Assembly: GCF_009727155.1 (NCBI RefSeq)
Contig: NZ_WNWM01000002.1
Span: forward strand, 3,162,001 to 3,226,000
Source: Pseudoduganella dura
GTDB lineage: Bacteria > Pseudomonadota > Gammaproteobacteria > Burkholderiales > Burkholderiaceae_D
Length of the DNA stretch: 64,000 nt
Direction of reading: 5' to 3'
A program made the translations under genes and the position numbers. How positions within the stretch are numbered: position 1 is the first letter of the stretch; the number at the start of each line of letters is the position of its first letter. The notes below the pieces were generated by a model, which was not told the origin of the DNA, did not search any database, and was given only the letters and a program-made list of their open reading frames with translations. Positions 20,657 to 29,490 of the stretch are shown here, piece after piece.

Positions 20657-22291
20657 TCAGGCGGCCAGGCGCTGCACGTTGCGCGCGGGAGTGCGGCCGG
20701 GGCCCTTCCGCGTGTTGACCGCCTTGCCGAACTTGAACAGGCTCACGGCCTGCGTGAGGCCGTGCGCTTCGTCGGCGAGGCTGCCGGCGGCGGCGGCCGC
20801 TTCCTCGACCAGCGCGGCGTTCCGCTGCGTCACTTCATCCATGTGGGCGATGGCGCTGTTGACCTGGTCAACGCCCAGGCTCTGCTCGTGCGAGGCGGTC
20901 GAGATCTCCTGCATGATCGCGGTCACCTGCTGGACCGAAGCGACGACCTGGCCCATCGTGGCGCCGGCGCGGTGGGCGCGCTCCATGCCGGTGCCCACCT
21001 TGCGCACCGACACGTCGATCAGCTGCTTGATGTCCTTCGCCGCCAGCGACGAGCGCTGCGCCAGGTTGCGCACTTCGCCCGCCACCACGGCGAAGCCGCG
21101 GCCCTGTTCGCCGGCACGCGCCGCTTCCACGGCGGCGTTCAGCGCCAGGATATTGGTCTGGAAGGCGATGCCTTCGATCAGGCCGATGATGTCGACGATC
21201 TGCTTCGACGACGCGTTGATCTCGTCCATCGTGGCGATCACCTCGGCGACGATGACGCCGCCCTCTTCCGCCACCTGCGACGCGGCCACCGCCAGCGTGC
21301 TGGCCTGCCGCGAGTTGTCGGCATTGGCTTTCACGGTGGACGAGAATTCGTCGATCGACGACGCCGTTTCTTCCAGGCTGGCGGCCTGCGCTTCGGTGCG
21401 GCCGGACAGGTCCGCGTTGCCGGCGGCGATCTGGCGCGTGGCCACGGCCATCGTTTCGACATTGACGCGCACGTCGCGGATCGTGGCGATCAGGTTGCTG
21501 TTCATCTGCTGCAGCGCGCGCAGCAGCTGGCCGACCTCATCGGTGCTGCGCGTGTCGAACGAACCGGACAGGTCGCCGGCGGCGATCGAGCGGGCGCCGT
21601 CGAGCGCGCGGGCCAGCGGCTGCAGCATGCCGGTGCGCAGCGTATGCCACAGGAAGACGTTGATCAGCAGGCCCGCGAGCGTGGCGGCAACGATGCCGTA
21701 GCGCACGCCGCTGCCGGCTTCGTCGGCCAGCAGGCTGGCCATGCAGACGCCCAGCAGCAGCACGTTGACCACGCTGGTGGACAGCCAGATGCGCATGCCG
21801 AGCGATACATGCGACAGGCGCGCCAGCAGGTGCGGCAGGCCGTGGCGCACGACCTGGCCGTTGCGGATGTGCAGCTCGCGCGTGCCGGTCCGCAGCGCGG
21901 CATAGGCGGCGGATGCCTCGGCGATCTGTTCGCGGGTGGCGCGGGTGCGCACCGACATGTAGCCGATCGTGCGGCCCTGTTCGCGGATCGGCGTGATGTT
22001 GGCCTTGACCCAGTAATAATCGCCGTTCCGGCAGCGGTTCTTGACGATGCCGGTCCACGGCATGCCGGAGCGGATCGACGCCCACAGGTCGGCGAACGCC
22101 TCGGCCGGCATGTCCGGGTGGCGCACGATGTTTTGCGGCGCGCCGATCAGCTCCGCTTCGGCGAACCCACTGACCTGGATGAAATACGGGTTGACGTAGA
22201 CGATGTTGCCATCGAGGTCGGTTTTCGACACGATCGCGTGGTTGTCGTCGAGTTCGACTTCGCGGTTCGTGACGGGCAAATTCTTGCGCAT
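20657..22291 (-). CDS. aer: PAS-containing methyl-accepting chemotaxis protein (Aer-like energy-taxis receptor)
   Basis: 544 residues. An N-terminal PAS domain (about 15-130) contains DLDGNIVYVNPYFIQVSGF and the NRCRNGDYYWVKAN segment typical of FAD-binding Aer receptors. A hydrophobic region (about 165-215) anchors it, then HAMP and a signalling domain with the EGIAFQTNILALNAAVEAA hairpin tip follow. Aer receptors steer cells by electron-transport state. The start at 22291 has GGAG upstream. An FNR box precedes the gene. Confidence 0.88.
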   Translation of the reverse strand: MRKNLPVTNREVELDDNHAIVSKTDLDGNIVYVNPYFIQVSGFAEAELIGAPQNIVRHPDMPAEAFADLWASIRSGMPWTGIVKNRCRNGDYYWVKANITPIREQGRTIGYMSVRTRATREQIAEASAAYAALRTGTRELHIRNGQVVRHGLPHLLARLSHVSLGMRIWLSTSVVNVLLLGVCMASLLADEAGSGVRYGIVAATLAGLLINVFLWHTLRTGMLQPLARALDGARSIAAGDLSGSFDTRSTDEVGQLLRALQQMNSNLIATIRDVRVNVETMAVATRQIAAGNADLSGRTEAQAASLEETASSIDEFSSTVKANADNSRQASTLAVAASQVAEEGGVIVAEVIATMDEINASSKQIVDIIGLIEGIAFQTNILALNAAVEAARAGEQGRGFAVVAGEVRNLAQRSSLAAKDIKQLIDVSVRKVGTGMERAHRAGATMGQVVASVQQVTAIMQEISTASHEQSLGVDQVNSAIAHMDEVTQRNAALVEEAAAAAGSLADEAHGLTQAVSLFKFGKAVNTRKGPGRTPARNVQRLAA

Positions 22292-22382
22292 CTGGGGTAA
22301 CTCCTGGGCCTGGAAATGATTTTTACATGGACCTTTTGCATGATCCTTTGTATTTCTTCGCAGCAATTTCGCCACGGTTTCC

Positions 22383-22424
22383 AGTTTAGGTACGGCAACA
22401 CTTCAAAACCTTGATGTAGATCAA
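22383..22424 (-). promoter_or_regulatory. FNR box and -10 hexamer of the chemoreceptor-hemN-ccoIS operon
   Basis: TTGAT-GTAG-ATCAA at 22411-22424 is an exact FNR consensus dyad. TAAACT at 22388-22383 on the minus strand is centred 32 bp away, the class II spacing. The predicted transcript covers the chemoreceptor, hemN, the SafE-like gene, ccoI and ccoS, all with gaps of 23 bp or less. Confidence 0.88.
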
Positions 22425-22440
22425 AAATCGGCCAGCCATG

Positions 22441-22490
22441 AAAAAACAGCCTCCTGTTTCCGGGCAATACCCGGAAGCAGGAGGCTGTTT
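22441..22490 (-). terminator. Rho-independent terminator of the yiaA-like gene
   Basis: Two 21-nt arms (22444-22464 and 22470-22490) pair with one mismatch around a 5-nt loop. Read leftward, the stem is followed by six T residues. It lies just after the stop of the gene at 22529-22945 and before the FNR promoter. Confidence 0.85.
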
Positions 22491-22528
22491 CGATAAAGCG
22501 GTGTTGCGTTAGATGAAGCAGTGTTGCG

Positions 22529-22945
22529 TCAAAGGGTATCGCCCGAAGGTTCGGCCAGATCGGCACTGTCGCGCACGTTCTTTTGCACGGCGACCGCCGC
22601 GAACAGGCTCAGCGCGAACGACATCGCATAAAACCCCTTCTCGCTCGGTGCCAGCGTGGCGTTCCACAAGCCCACGCCCAGCAGCACCAGCGCGGCCAGC
22701 ACCGATACCCAGCACAAGCCGAAATACAGCGACGTGACGCGGATGCCTTCCATCCGGTCGCGCACGGATTTTTGCAGCGACACGGCGGCGAACAGGCCAT
22801 ACAGCAGCAGCGTGAAGTAATACCCCTTCTCGTTGAGCTGCATCGACGCGTTCCACAGGCCGACGAGGTAAGTGATCACCCCGACCAGCAGCGCCAGCCA
22901 GGATGCGCCGACGAAGGCGGAAGTGGGACGTTGAGCGATTGCCAT
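22529..22945 (-). CDS. yiaA: YiaA/YiaB-domain inner membrane protein
   Basis: 138 residues made of two similar halves, each with a pair of membrane helices and a common pattern ([16 protein letters not shown] in the first half, [16 protein letters not shown] in the second, each followed by SVRD/NVRD). This duplicated layout is that of YiaA-type proteins, whose function is unknown. The start at 22945 has AAGGAG upstream. A strong terminator follows the gene. Confidence 0.88.
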   Translation of the reverse strand: MAIAQRPTSAFVGASWLALLVGVITYLVGLWNASMQLNEKGYYFTLLLYGLFAAVSLQKSVRDRMEGIRVTSLYFGLCWVSVLAALVLLGVGLWNATLAPSEKGFYAMSFALSLFAAVAVQKNVRDSADLAEPSGDTL

Positions 22946-23015
22946 GAAAGCTCCTTGGTGATGGTGACAATGGACGGCGGCGCGACCGCACCGCCGCCCA
23001 CGGATCAGACCAGAA

Positions 23016-23951
23016 CTACGTGGTCTTGCGCTTGAGGCCGCGCAGCAGCTTGCTGACAAGCATCACGCCAGCCAGCACGATCGCGCCGGTGATGACGCCG
23101 ACCACGATATCGGCCGCGTGCGTGGTGATCGCGCCCAGGATCGGGCCGGCCGATGCCGCCGCCTGCTCGATCGTGTGGTGCAGGAACGGCGCGCCGTGCG
23201 TGATGATGCTGCCGCCCACCATGAACATCGCCACGGTACCGAGCACCGACAGCAGTTTCATCAGCTTTGGCGCGGCGGCCAGCAGCAGGCGGCCGATGGC
23301 GCGGGGCACGGCCATGCCGCCGCCGGTGCGCTGCGTCAGGTACAGGCCGGCATCGTCCATCTTCACGATGGCCGCCACCAGGCCGTACACGCCGACCGTC
23401 ATCGCCAGCGCGATGGCCACCAGCACCGCCACCTGCTGGCTGAACGGCACGCCGGCCACGGTACCCAGCGCGATGACGATGATCTCGGCGGACAGGATGA
23501 AGTCGGTGCGCACCGCGCCCTTGATCTTTTCCTTCTCCAGCGCCACCAGGTCGATTTCCGGGTTGGCGACCGCCGAGGCCAGCTCGGCATGGTGCGCCTC
23601 GTCTTCTTCCTTGCTGTGCAGGAACTTGTGAGCCAGTTTTTCGAAGCCCTCGAAGCACAGGTAGGCGCCGCCGATCATCAGCAGCGGGGTGACGGCCCAT
23701 GGCGCGAACGCGCTGATCGCCAGCGCGGCGGGCACCAGGATGGCCTTGTTTTTCATCGAGCCGACAGCCACCGCCCACACCACGGGCAATTCGCGATCCG
23801 CTTTCACGCCCGCTACCTGCTGCGCGTTCAGCGCCAGGTCGTCGCCCAGCACGCCGGCGGTTTTCTTGGCGGCGACCTTGCTCATCGCGGCAACGTCGTC
23901 AAGGATGGTGGCAATATCGTCGATCAGTGCAAGCAGGCTGGTTCCGGCCAT
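23016..23951 (-). CDS. DUF808 (YedI-like) inner membrane protein
   Basis: 311 residues. The opening [21 protein letters not shown] and the [19 protein letters not shown] segment define DUF808. Several membrane helices follow, with an EEDEAHH-rich loop between them. Family function is unknown. The upstream ATG at 23966 would add only five residues, so the start is set at 23951, giving the conserved N-terminus. Confidence 0.88.
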   Translation of the reverse strand: MAGTSLLALIDDIATILDDVAAMSKVAAKKTAGVLGDDLALNAQQVAGVKADRELPVVWAVAVGSMKNKAILVPAALAISAFAPWAVTPLLMIGGAYLCFEGFEKLAHKFLHSKEEDEAHHAELASAVANPEIDLVALEKEKIKGAVRTDFILSAEIIVIALGTVAGVPFSQQVAVLVAIALAMTVGVYGLVAAIVKMDDAGLYLTQRTGGGMAVPRAIGRLLLAAAPKLMKLLSVLGTVAMFMVGGSIITHGAPFLHHTIEQAAASAGPILGAITTHAADIVVGVITGAIVLAGVMLVSKLLRGLKRKTT

Positions 23952-24047
23952 CGGGAATTCTCTCAATAGTAATAATGCGGCAATCTTACCTCACCGCTTC
24001 CCGCACGCCGGCGCGCTACAATCGGCTTATTTGCACAGGATGTTTTC

Positions 24048-24683
24048 ATGAGCTTCGCCACCTGGCTGGGATTCGCCATTTCCGCGGTCATCATCGCACT
24101 GTCTCCCGGCTCCGGCGCCGTGTTGTCGATGTCGCACGGGCTGTCGTATGGCGTGAAAAAAGCCAGCGCCACGGTAATGGGGTTGCAGCTGGGCCTGCTG
24201 CTGGTGCTGTTCATCGCCGGGGCGGGCGTCGGTTCGCTGCTGCTGGCTTCCGAAGTGGCATTCAACATCGTCAAGACGGTGGGGGCGATGTACCTGATCT
24301 GGCTGGGGCTGGCGCAATGGCGCGCCCGGGTCACGCAAGGCACGGAGGTCGGGGTGGCGTCACGCGCCGCGCTGCCCTCGGTGAAGCGCCGCATCATGAC
24401 GGGATTCTTCACCAACGCCACCAACCCGAAAGGCATCATCTTCATGGTGGCGGTGCTGCCGCAGTTCATTACCCAGGGCGAACCGGTGCTGCCCCAGCTG
24501 CTGATTCTGGCCGCGACGATGGTGACGATCGACATGACAGTCATGCATGGCTACGCCTTCCTGGCGTCGACGATGCAGGGCTACTTCCGCGACCCGCGGG
24601 CAATGCGCGTGCAGAACCGCATCTTCGGCGGCCTGCTGATGGCGGTGGGCGCGGCGCTGTTCTTCGTCAAACGTAACGCCTGA
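24048..24683 (+). CDS. LysE/RhtB family translocator
   Basis: 211 residues with about six membrane helices. The N-terminal PGSGAVLSMSHGLSYGVKKA region carries the family signature around the first cytoplasmic loop. Members export amino acids such as homoserine, threonine or lysine, with substrate not predictable here. AGGAT lies upstream of the ATG. It is divergent from the DUF808 gene. Confidence 0.88.
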   Translation: MSFATWLGFAISAVIIALSPGSGAVLSMSHGLSYGVKKASATVMGLQLGLLLVLFIAGAGVGSLLLASEVAFNIVKTVGAMYLIWLGLAQWRARVTQGTEVGVASRAALPSVKRRIMTGFFTNATNPKGIIFMVAVLPQFITQGEPVLPQLLILAATMVTIDMTVMHGYAFLASTMQGYFRDPRAMRVQNRIFGGLLMAVGAALFFVKRNA

Positions 24684-24794
24684 CCCTTGATTCGAAAATA
24701 TTTGTAACGGACGTCTTCCCCGGCCTTATTCGGACGTTATATGAGAGCTTGACTACAGAGGTAGCCGAAGCACATAACGATTCCGGAGATACCG

Positions 24795-26972
24795 ATGTCC
24801 CGCAAATTCCTGCACTTTGTACTGCTGGCGGCCTTCGTGGCCGTTTCGTCGCTGGCGCTGGCCGCCGATCCGCCCACGCTGGTCGGCCGGATTTCCGCGG
24901 CCGAAGGCCAGGTCACGGTGCAGACCGATGACGGCGACGAGACCGGCTCCCTGCTGAACTGGCCAGTCAAGGGCGGCGACCGAATCACCACGGCCAGGGG
25001 GGCGCGCACGGAATTCCGTGTGGGCCCGGTGGCCGTGCGCCTCGACGGCGACAGCGCGCTCGACATCGAGGAACTGGATGAAGACGTGATGCGCCTGCGC
25101 CTGGAGCACGGCGCCGCCAGCGTGCGCGTGCGCGATCCGCAGGCGTTGTCCGGCTTCGAGCTGGCCACGCCGCACGGCCGGGTGCTGCTGACGGAACCCG
25201 GCACCGTGCGTGTCGATACCGGCCGCGAGCCCGATACCACCACGGTCGCCGTGCTGATGGGGATCGCCCGCCTGGAAGCGGCCGGCACGGCGCTGACGCT
25301 GCGCACCGGCAAGCGCGCCGAGATCCGCGGCGACGATGTCCGCACCGGGCAGGCACTGCAGGATTCGTTCGATTCGTGGGCGTTCGCGCGCGACCGCCGC
25401 GACGATGCCGCGATCGCCACCCGCTACATCCCGAATTACGTGACCGGCTACGAAGAGCTGGACCAGTACGGCAGCTGGACGGTCAACGACGAATACGGCC
25501 CGCTGTGGGCGCCCCGCTCGGTTTCCTCCGGCTGGTCGCCGTACAGCGATGGCCGCTGGGCCTGGGTGGCGCCGTGGGGCTGGACCTGGGTCGACAACGC
25601 GCCGTGGGGCTATGCGCCCTTCCATTACGGCCGCTGGGTGATGGTCGACCGCCGCTGGTGCTGGGCGCCGGGCCGCATCGTCGGCCGGCCGGTCTGGGCG
25701 CCGGCGCTGGTGGGCTGGGTGGGCGGCGCCGGCTGGTCCGTGGCGTTCAACGACCGGCGCCATCGCCCGGGCCTGGGCTGGTATCCGCTGACGCCGCGCG
25801 ACCGCTACGTGCCGCATTACCAGGTATCGCCGGATCACGAACGGCGGCTGGGCTGGCAATACCGCGGCGGCAACGAACGGTGGAAGAGCGTGCAGGTGCG
25901 CCGCGAGGGCGTGACGATCGTGCCGCGCGACCAGTTCGAAGGGCGCCGCAGCGTGCGGGTGAACAACCTGCCGCGCGCGAGCGTGGCGGCCAATCCCGGC
26001 AGCCTGCCGTCCGCCGCGCCGGTGGTGCCGGGCTTCGCACGCGCGCCGGACCGCAACCGGGACGGCATCGCCGACCGCCTCCAGACCGACCGCAACCGCG
26101 ACGGCATTGCCGATCGGGCGCAGATCAACCGGCCGCAGGCGGGTGGCTTGCCAATGAACCAGCCCCAGGTCAACCGGCTGCAAACCGACCGCGACAATGA
26201 CGGCACCCCGGACCGCCTGCAGGGCGGCCGCGACCGCGAAAGCATTGCCGACCGTCCACAGACCGATCGCAACCGCGACGGCATGCCGGACCGCCTGCAG
26301 GGCGACCGCAGCCGGGACAGCATTGCCAATCCCGCTGCCAGCCGCGTCATCCAGACCGACCGCAACGCCGATGGCACGCCCGACCGCAACCGCGATGGCG
26401 TTGCCGACCGCTTCCAGGCTGATCGCAACATCGACAGTGTTGCGGAACGGATGCAGCGTGAACGCAACGAGGCGCCGTTGCGCGGCCCCGGCGTGATCGT
26501 CAACGAGCGCCCGCGGGTGGAGCGGCAGATCGAACGGCCCCGCGTGGAGCGGCAGATCGAGCGTCCGGCCAGCCAGCCGGTGTTCAATGCGCCCGCGCCC
26601 GCGCCGATGGCGGCGCAGCCCGCCCCGGCACCCCAGCCGGCGCCCCAGCCGGTCCTGCGGCCGCAGGTGCAGCCATCCCGTGAGATCGTCGGCAACGAGC
26701 GCATGGAACGGCAGCGCGAGATGATGCAGGAGCGTGCCGAAGCGCGCCAGGAGATGGAAATCCGCCGGCAGGCCATCGCCCAGCAACGCATGTCCGCCCC
26801 GCAGCAGGCGCCCGCTCCGGCGCCACAGCCGCGGCCGGAACCGGTGGCCCAGCCGCGTCCGGCACCGATGGCCCAGCCGGCACCGGCGGCCCAGCCGGCT
26901 GCGCAGCCGGCCGTCCAGCCGCGCGGCGGGCGGCCCGACCGGCCGGATCGCGACGGCGGTCGCGAGCGCTAA
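24795..26972 (+). CDS. Exported FecR-domain/DUF6600 protein with calcium-loop-like repeats
   Basis: 725 residues. A signal peptide (1 to about 23, ending LALAADP) is followed by a FecR-like beta domain (about 30-160), then a Trp/Tyr-rich DUF6600 segment (about 210-360, with repeated GRWAWV, PWGWTWV and FHYGRWV strips). A region (about 417-550) of roughly 13-residue repeats follows, with DRNRDGIADR-like cores. The last 170 residues are rich in Pro, Gln and Ala and include a Glu/Arg/Met coiled-coil-like piece. It acts in the periplasm or outside. Despite the FecR fold, no sigma factor or TonB partner is adjacent. Function is unknown. Confidence 0.85.
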   Translation: MSRKFLHFVLLAAFVAVSSLALAADPPTLVGRISAAEGQVTVQTDDGDETGSLLNWPVKGGDRITTARGARTEFRVGPVAVRLDGDSALDIEELDEDVMRLRLEHGAASVRVRDPQALSGFELATPHGRVLLTEPGTVRVDTGREPDTTTVAVLMGIARLEAAGTALTLRTGKRAEIRGDDVRTGQALQDSFDSWAFARDRRDDAAIATRYIPNYVTGYEELDQYGSWTVNDEYGPLWAPRSVSSGWSPYSDGRWAWVAPWGWTWVDNAPWGYAPFHYGRWVMVDRRWCWAPGRIVGRPVWAPALVGWVGGAGWSVAFNDRRHRPGLGWYPLTPRDRYVPHYQVSPDHERRLGWQYRGGNERWKSVQVRREGVTIVPRDQFEGRRSVRVNNLPRASVAANPGSLPSAAPVVPGFARAPDRNRDGIADRLQTDRNRDGIADRAQINRPQAGGLPMNQPQVNRLQTDRDNDGTPDRLQGGRDRESIADRPQTDRNRDGMPDRLQGDRSRDSIANPAASRVIQTDRNADGTPDRNRDGVADRFQADRNIDSVAERMQRERNEAPLRGPGVIVNERPRVERQIERPRVERQIERPASQPVFNAPAPAPMAAQPAPAPQPAPQPVLRPQVQPSREIVGNERMERQREMMQERAEARQEMEIRRQAIAQQRMSAPQQAPAPAPQPRPEPVAQPRPAPMAQPAPAAQPAAQPAVQPRGGRPDRPDRDGGRER
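26047..26443 (+). repeat. In-frame repeats encoding DxNxDGxxD-type loops
   Basis: About eight copies of a roughly 39-bp unit encode variants of [TGA]DR-N/D-R/x-D-G-x-x-D-R-x-Q. The D-x-N/D-x-D-G-x-x-D spacing is that of thrombospondin type 3 and dockerin-like calcium loops. Some copies have lost the Gly (RDSIA, RESIA). The array lies inside the FecR/DUF6600 gene. Confidence 0.75.
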
Positions 26973-26988
26973 CAGAGCAATATTCCAC

Positions 26989-27020
26989 GGCTGGGCCCCG
27001 TTTTTGCGGCCCAGCCCGGA
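26989..27020 (+). terminator. Terminator after the FecR/DUF6600 gene
   Basis: A 9-bp GC-rich stem (GGCTGGGCC at 26989-26997 with GGCCCAGCC at 27008-27016) lies 17 bp after the stop codon. The loop holds five T residues and a short T-rich stretch follows. Confidence 0.6.
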
Positions 27021-27052
27021 ATTTTGTTCGTTCATCCGCGTTTTCATGCAGC

Positions 27053-27086
27053 CTGTCACAAACCTGTAGCGAGCCGTCCCTACACT
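27053..27086 (+). promoter_or_regulatory. Putative Pho box and -10 hexamer of an orphan transcript
   Basis: CTGTCAC (27053-27059) and CTGTAGC (27064-27070) are direct repeats spaced by 11 bp, as in the PhoB box consensus CTGTCAT-N4-CTGTCAT. A TACACT hexamer (27081-27086) begins 10 bp after the box, the usual spacing for PhoB-activated promoters that lack a -35. The call rests on this motif pattern alone. Confidence 0.5.
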
Positions 27087-27092
27087 GCCTAC

Positions 27093-27244
27093 AGTGTCGA
27101 AATGCCGGGAAAGCACGCACGACAGGCCCCGATGGTCCGCAGCAACGCATCCCGTGACTGTACCGATGTCCCAACTATTCCGTGCGCGGTATTTCCTCAG
27201 CCCAGAATAGTTTTCGGCCAGCCTCCAGGGCTGGCCTTTTTTTT
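27093..27244 (+). ncRNA. Candidate small RNA with Pho-box promoter and intrinsic terminator
   Basis: No convincing coding frame lies between the FecR terminator (27016) and the DUF493 start (27361), yet this stretch ends in a textbook terminator (27216-27244). An additional 8-bp stem (27173-27180 with 27205-27212, AACTATTC/GAATAGTT) suggests a folded RNA. With the Pho box upstream, the predicted transcript is about 150 nt and would be made during phosphate limitation. The one open frame here (27024-27275) reads through the terminator hairpin and is judged spurious. Confidence 0.45.
27216..27244 (+). terminator. Strong Rho-independent terminator without an upstream gene
   Basis: GGCCAGCC (27216-27223) pairs with GGCTGGCC (27229-27236), followed by eight T residues. 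The nearest upstream gene already has its own terminator 200 bp away, which points to an independent short transcript. Confidence 0.88.
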
Positions 27245-27360
27245 GCGCCGCCCCAGGGTTGGCGGCTTTCGCTAAAATAGCGGACTGGCGCGCGGTTTTA
27301 TCCGAACCCCGGCCGTTTACTCATCCGCTCATTTTTATCCGTTCACCGATTGGAACAGCC

Positions 27361-27636
27361 ATGGCCGCAACCCCTCCGAAAGAGTCCCTCATCGAATACC
27401 CGAGCGACTTCCCGATCAAGGTGATGGGTCCCACGCACGATGCCTTCACCGTGACGGTCATCGAAGTCATCACGAAACACGATCCGACTTTCCATGAAGG
27501 CAAGGTCGAAACGCGCCCTTCGTCCGGCGGCAAGTACACGGGCCTGACCGTGACGGTGCGCGCCACCAGCCGCGAACAGCTCGATGCGCTGTACACCGAG
27601 CTGTCCGCCCACCCGATGGTCAAGATCGTTTTGTAA
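27361..27636 (+). CDS. ybeD: DUF493 family protein YbeD-like
   Basis: 91 residues. The YPSDFPIKVMG opening and a ferredoxin-like alpha/beta layout ending HPMVKIVL match the YbeD/DUF493 family. The gene sits directly before lipB and lipA, as in many proteobacteria, and is thought to be linked to lipoate metabolism, although its biochemical role is not settled. Confidence 0.92.
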   Translation: MAATPPKESLIEYPSDFPIKVMGPTHDAFTVTVIEVITKHDPTFHEGKVETRPSSGGKYTGLTVTVRATSREQLDALYTELSAHPMVKIVL

Positions 27637-27661
27637 TTGCAACAACGCAACTGCCCGGTCT

Positions 27662-27692
27662 TTGAGCAAGAGCAAGGCACGCGGCGTATAAT
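27662..27692 (+). promoter_or_regulatory. Putative sigma-70 promoter for lipB-lipA
   Basis: TTGAGC at 27662-27667 and a perfect TATAAT at 27687-27692 are separated by 19 bp, a little longer than ideal. They lie about 90 bp upstream of the chosen lipB start and after the DUF493 stop. Confidence 0.45.
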
Positions 27693-27779
27693 GGCAGGGC
27701 TTTGTCTTGTGCAAGCACCTTTCATGCAGCACCTGTCATGCAGCCAGCTCTGCATTCCTGCCATGTCCACGATCCGAAC

Positions 27780-28475
27780 ATGTTGACGCTTCCCCAGCCG
27801 GCGGTGATCCGCCACCTCGGTCAAGCCGACTACGAACCGACCTTCGCCGCGATGCGCGCCTTCACGGACGCGCGCACGCCCGACACGGCCGACGAGCTGT
27901 GGATCGTCGAGCACCCGCCCGTCTATACGCTGGGCCTGGGCGCCGACCGTGGCCACCTGCTGGGCGGCGCCGCGCGGATCCCCGTGGTGCAGACCGACCG
28001 CGGCGGCGAAGTGACGTTCCACGGCCCCGGCCAGGTCGTCATCTACCTGCTGATGGACCTGCGCCGCAACAAGCCGGGTGGCAAGCTGTATGCCCGGCAG
28101 TTCGTGCACAAGATCGAGGCGGCCATCATCGACGTGCTGGCCTCCTACGGCGTGGCCGGCGAACGCGTCGAAGGCGCGCCGGGCATCTACATTGCCGAAG
28201 GCCCGAAGCGCGGCGCGAAAATCGCCGCGCTCGGATTGAAAGTACGGGGCAACGGCTGCACCTACCATGGCGTTTCGCTGAACGTCGCGATGGACCTGGC
28301 CCCGTTCACCTGGATCAACCCCTGCGGCTATGCCGGCCTGGAAACCATCGACATGCGGTCGATGGGTGTCGAAGCGCCGCTGGCCGACGTGCAGCTGGCG
28401 CTGGCCAGCGAGCTGGTGCGCCAGCTCGAAGTGACGCAATCCATCGCGCCACCGGATCTCTCCGCCGCCGCCTGA
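27780..28475 (+). CDS. lipB: Lipoyl(octanoyl) transferase LipB
   Basis: 231 residues. The GGEVTFHGPGQVVIY and KVRGNGCTYHG segments carry the conserved Lys and the thioester-forming Cys. LipB moves octanoate from acyl carrier protein to lipoyl domains of 2-oxoacid dehydrogenases. Upstream in-frame starts (27702, 27738) would add a polar leader absent from the family, so 27780 is chosen. lipA follows 21 bp later. Confidence 0.93.
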   Translation: MLTLPQPAVIRHLGQADYEPTFAAMRAFTDARTPDTADELWIVEHPPVYTLGLGADRGHLLGGAARIPVVQTDRGGEVTFHGPGQVVIYLLMDLRRNKPGGKLYARQFVHKIEAAIIDVLASYGVAGERVEGAPGIYIAEGPKRGAKIAALGLKVRGNGCTYHGVSLNVAMDLAPFTWINPCGYAGLETIDMRSMGVEAPLADVQLALASELVRQLEVTQSIAPPDLSAAA

Positions 28476-28496
28476 CTGAATCAACTAGAGAACCCT

Positions 28497-29486
28497 ATGA
28501 CCACCGAAACCACGACCGTCGCCCCCGCTTATAACCCGAGCGAAAAGCAGAAAGGCGCCAACAAGACGTCGCGCATCCCGATCAAGATCGTGCCGATCGA
28601 GCAGGTCGAGCGCCTGAAGAAGCCGGAGTGGATCCGCGTGAAGGCGGCCTCGGCTTCCAGCCGCTTCTACGAGATCAAGGACATCCTGCGTGAAAACAAG
28701 CTGGTGACGGTGTGCGAGGAAGCCTCCTGCCCGAACATCGGCGAATGCTTCGGCAAGGGCACGGCCACGTTCATGATCATGGGCGACAAGTGCACCCGCC
28801 GTTGCCCGTTCTGTGACGTGGGCCACGGCCGCCCGGACCCGCTGGACGTCGACGAGCCGGGCAACCTGGCCAACACGATCGCCAAGCTGCGCCTGTCGTA
28901 CGTGGTGATCACGTCGGTGGACCGCGACGACCTGCGCGACGGCGGTGCCGGCCACTTCGTCGAGTGCATCACGAAGACCAAGGCGCTGTCGCCGAAGACC
29001 CAGATCGAAGTGCTGGTGCCGGACTTCCGCGGCCGCCTCGAAAAGGCGCTGAACATCTTCGCCGACGGCCTGCCGGACGTGATGAACCACAACCTGGAAA
29101 CGGTGCCCCGCCTGTACAAGGAAGCCCGCCCCGGCGCCGACTACCTGCACTCGCTGAAGCTGCTGAAGGATTTCAAGGCGATGTACCCGAACGTGAAGAC
29201 CAAGTCCGGCCTGATGGTCGGCCTGGGCGAAACCGACGAGGAAATCCTGCAGGTGATGCGCGACATGCGCGAGCACGACATCGACATGCTGACCATCGGC
29301 CAGTACCTGGCGCCATCGAACAGCCACCTGCCGGTGCGCCGCTACGTGCACCCGGACGTGTTCAAGATGTTCGAGGAAGAAGCGTACAAGATGGGCTTCG
29401 GCCACGCCGCCGTGGGCGCCATGGTGCGCAGCTCGTATCACGCGGATGTGCAGGCGCATAACCTGCTCGAAGCGGTGAACGGCTAG
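28497..29486 (+). CDS. lipA: Lipoyl synthase LipA
   Basis: 329 residues, a radical SAM enzyme that inserts two sulfurs into protein-bound octanoate. The auxiliary cluster cysteines C73, C78 and C84 ([12 protein letters not shown]) and the radical SAM cysteines C99, C103 and C106 (CTRRCPFC) are all present. It is the second gene of a lipB-lipA operon. Confidence 0.96.
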   Translation: MTTETTTVAPAYNPSEKQKGANKTSRIPIKIVPIEQVERLKKPEWIRVKAASASSRFYEIKDILRENKLVTVCEEASCPNIGECFGKGTATFMIMGDKCTRRCPFCDVGHGRPDPLDVDEPGNLANTIAKLRLSYVVITSVDRDDLRDGGAGHFVECITKTKALSPKTQIEVLVPDFRGRLEKALNIFADGLPDVMNHNLETVPRLYKEARPGADYLHSLKLLKDFKAMYPNVKTKSGLMVGLGETDEEILQVMRDMREHDIDMLTIGQYLAPSNSHLPVRRYVHPDVFKMFEEEAYKMGFGHAAVGAMVRSSYHADVQAHNLLEAVNG

Positions 29487-29490
29487 GCAA

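Noticed and set aside
26047..26443. Possible CRISPR array because of regularly spaced repeats
   Set aside because: The repeats are in-frame, diverged and protein-coding inside the FecR/DUF6600 gene; there are no unique spacers of constant length and no cas genes.
27024..27275. An 83-residue frame between the FecR gene and DUF493
   Set aside because: It crosses the strong terminator at 27216-27244, has no ribosome site and no domain; the region is better explained as a small RNA.
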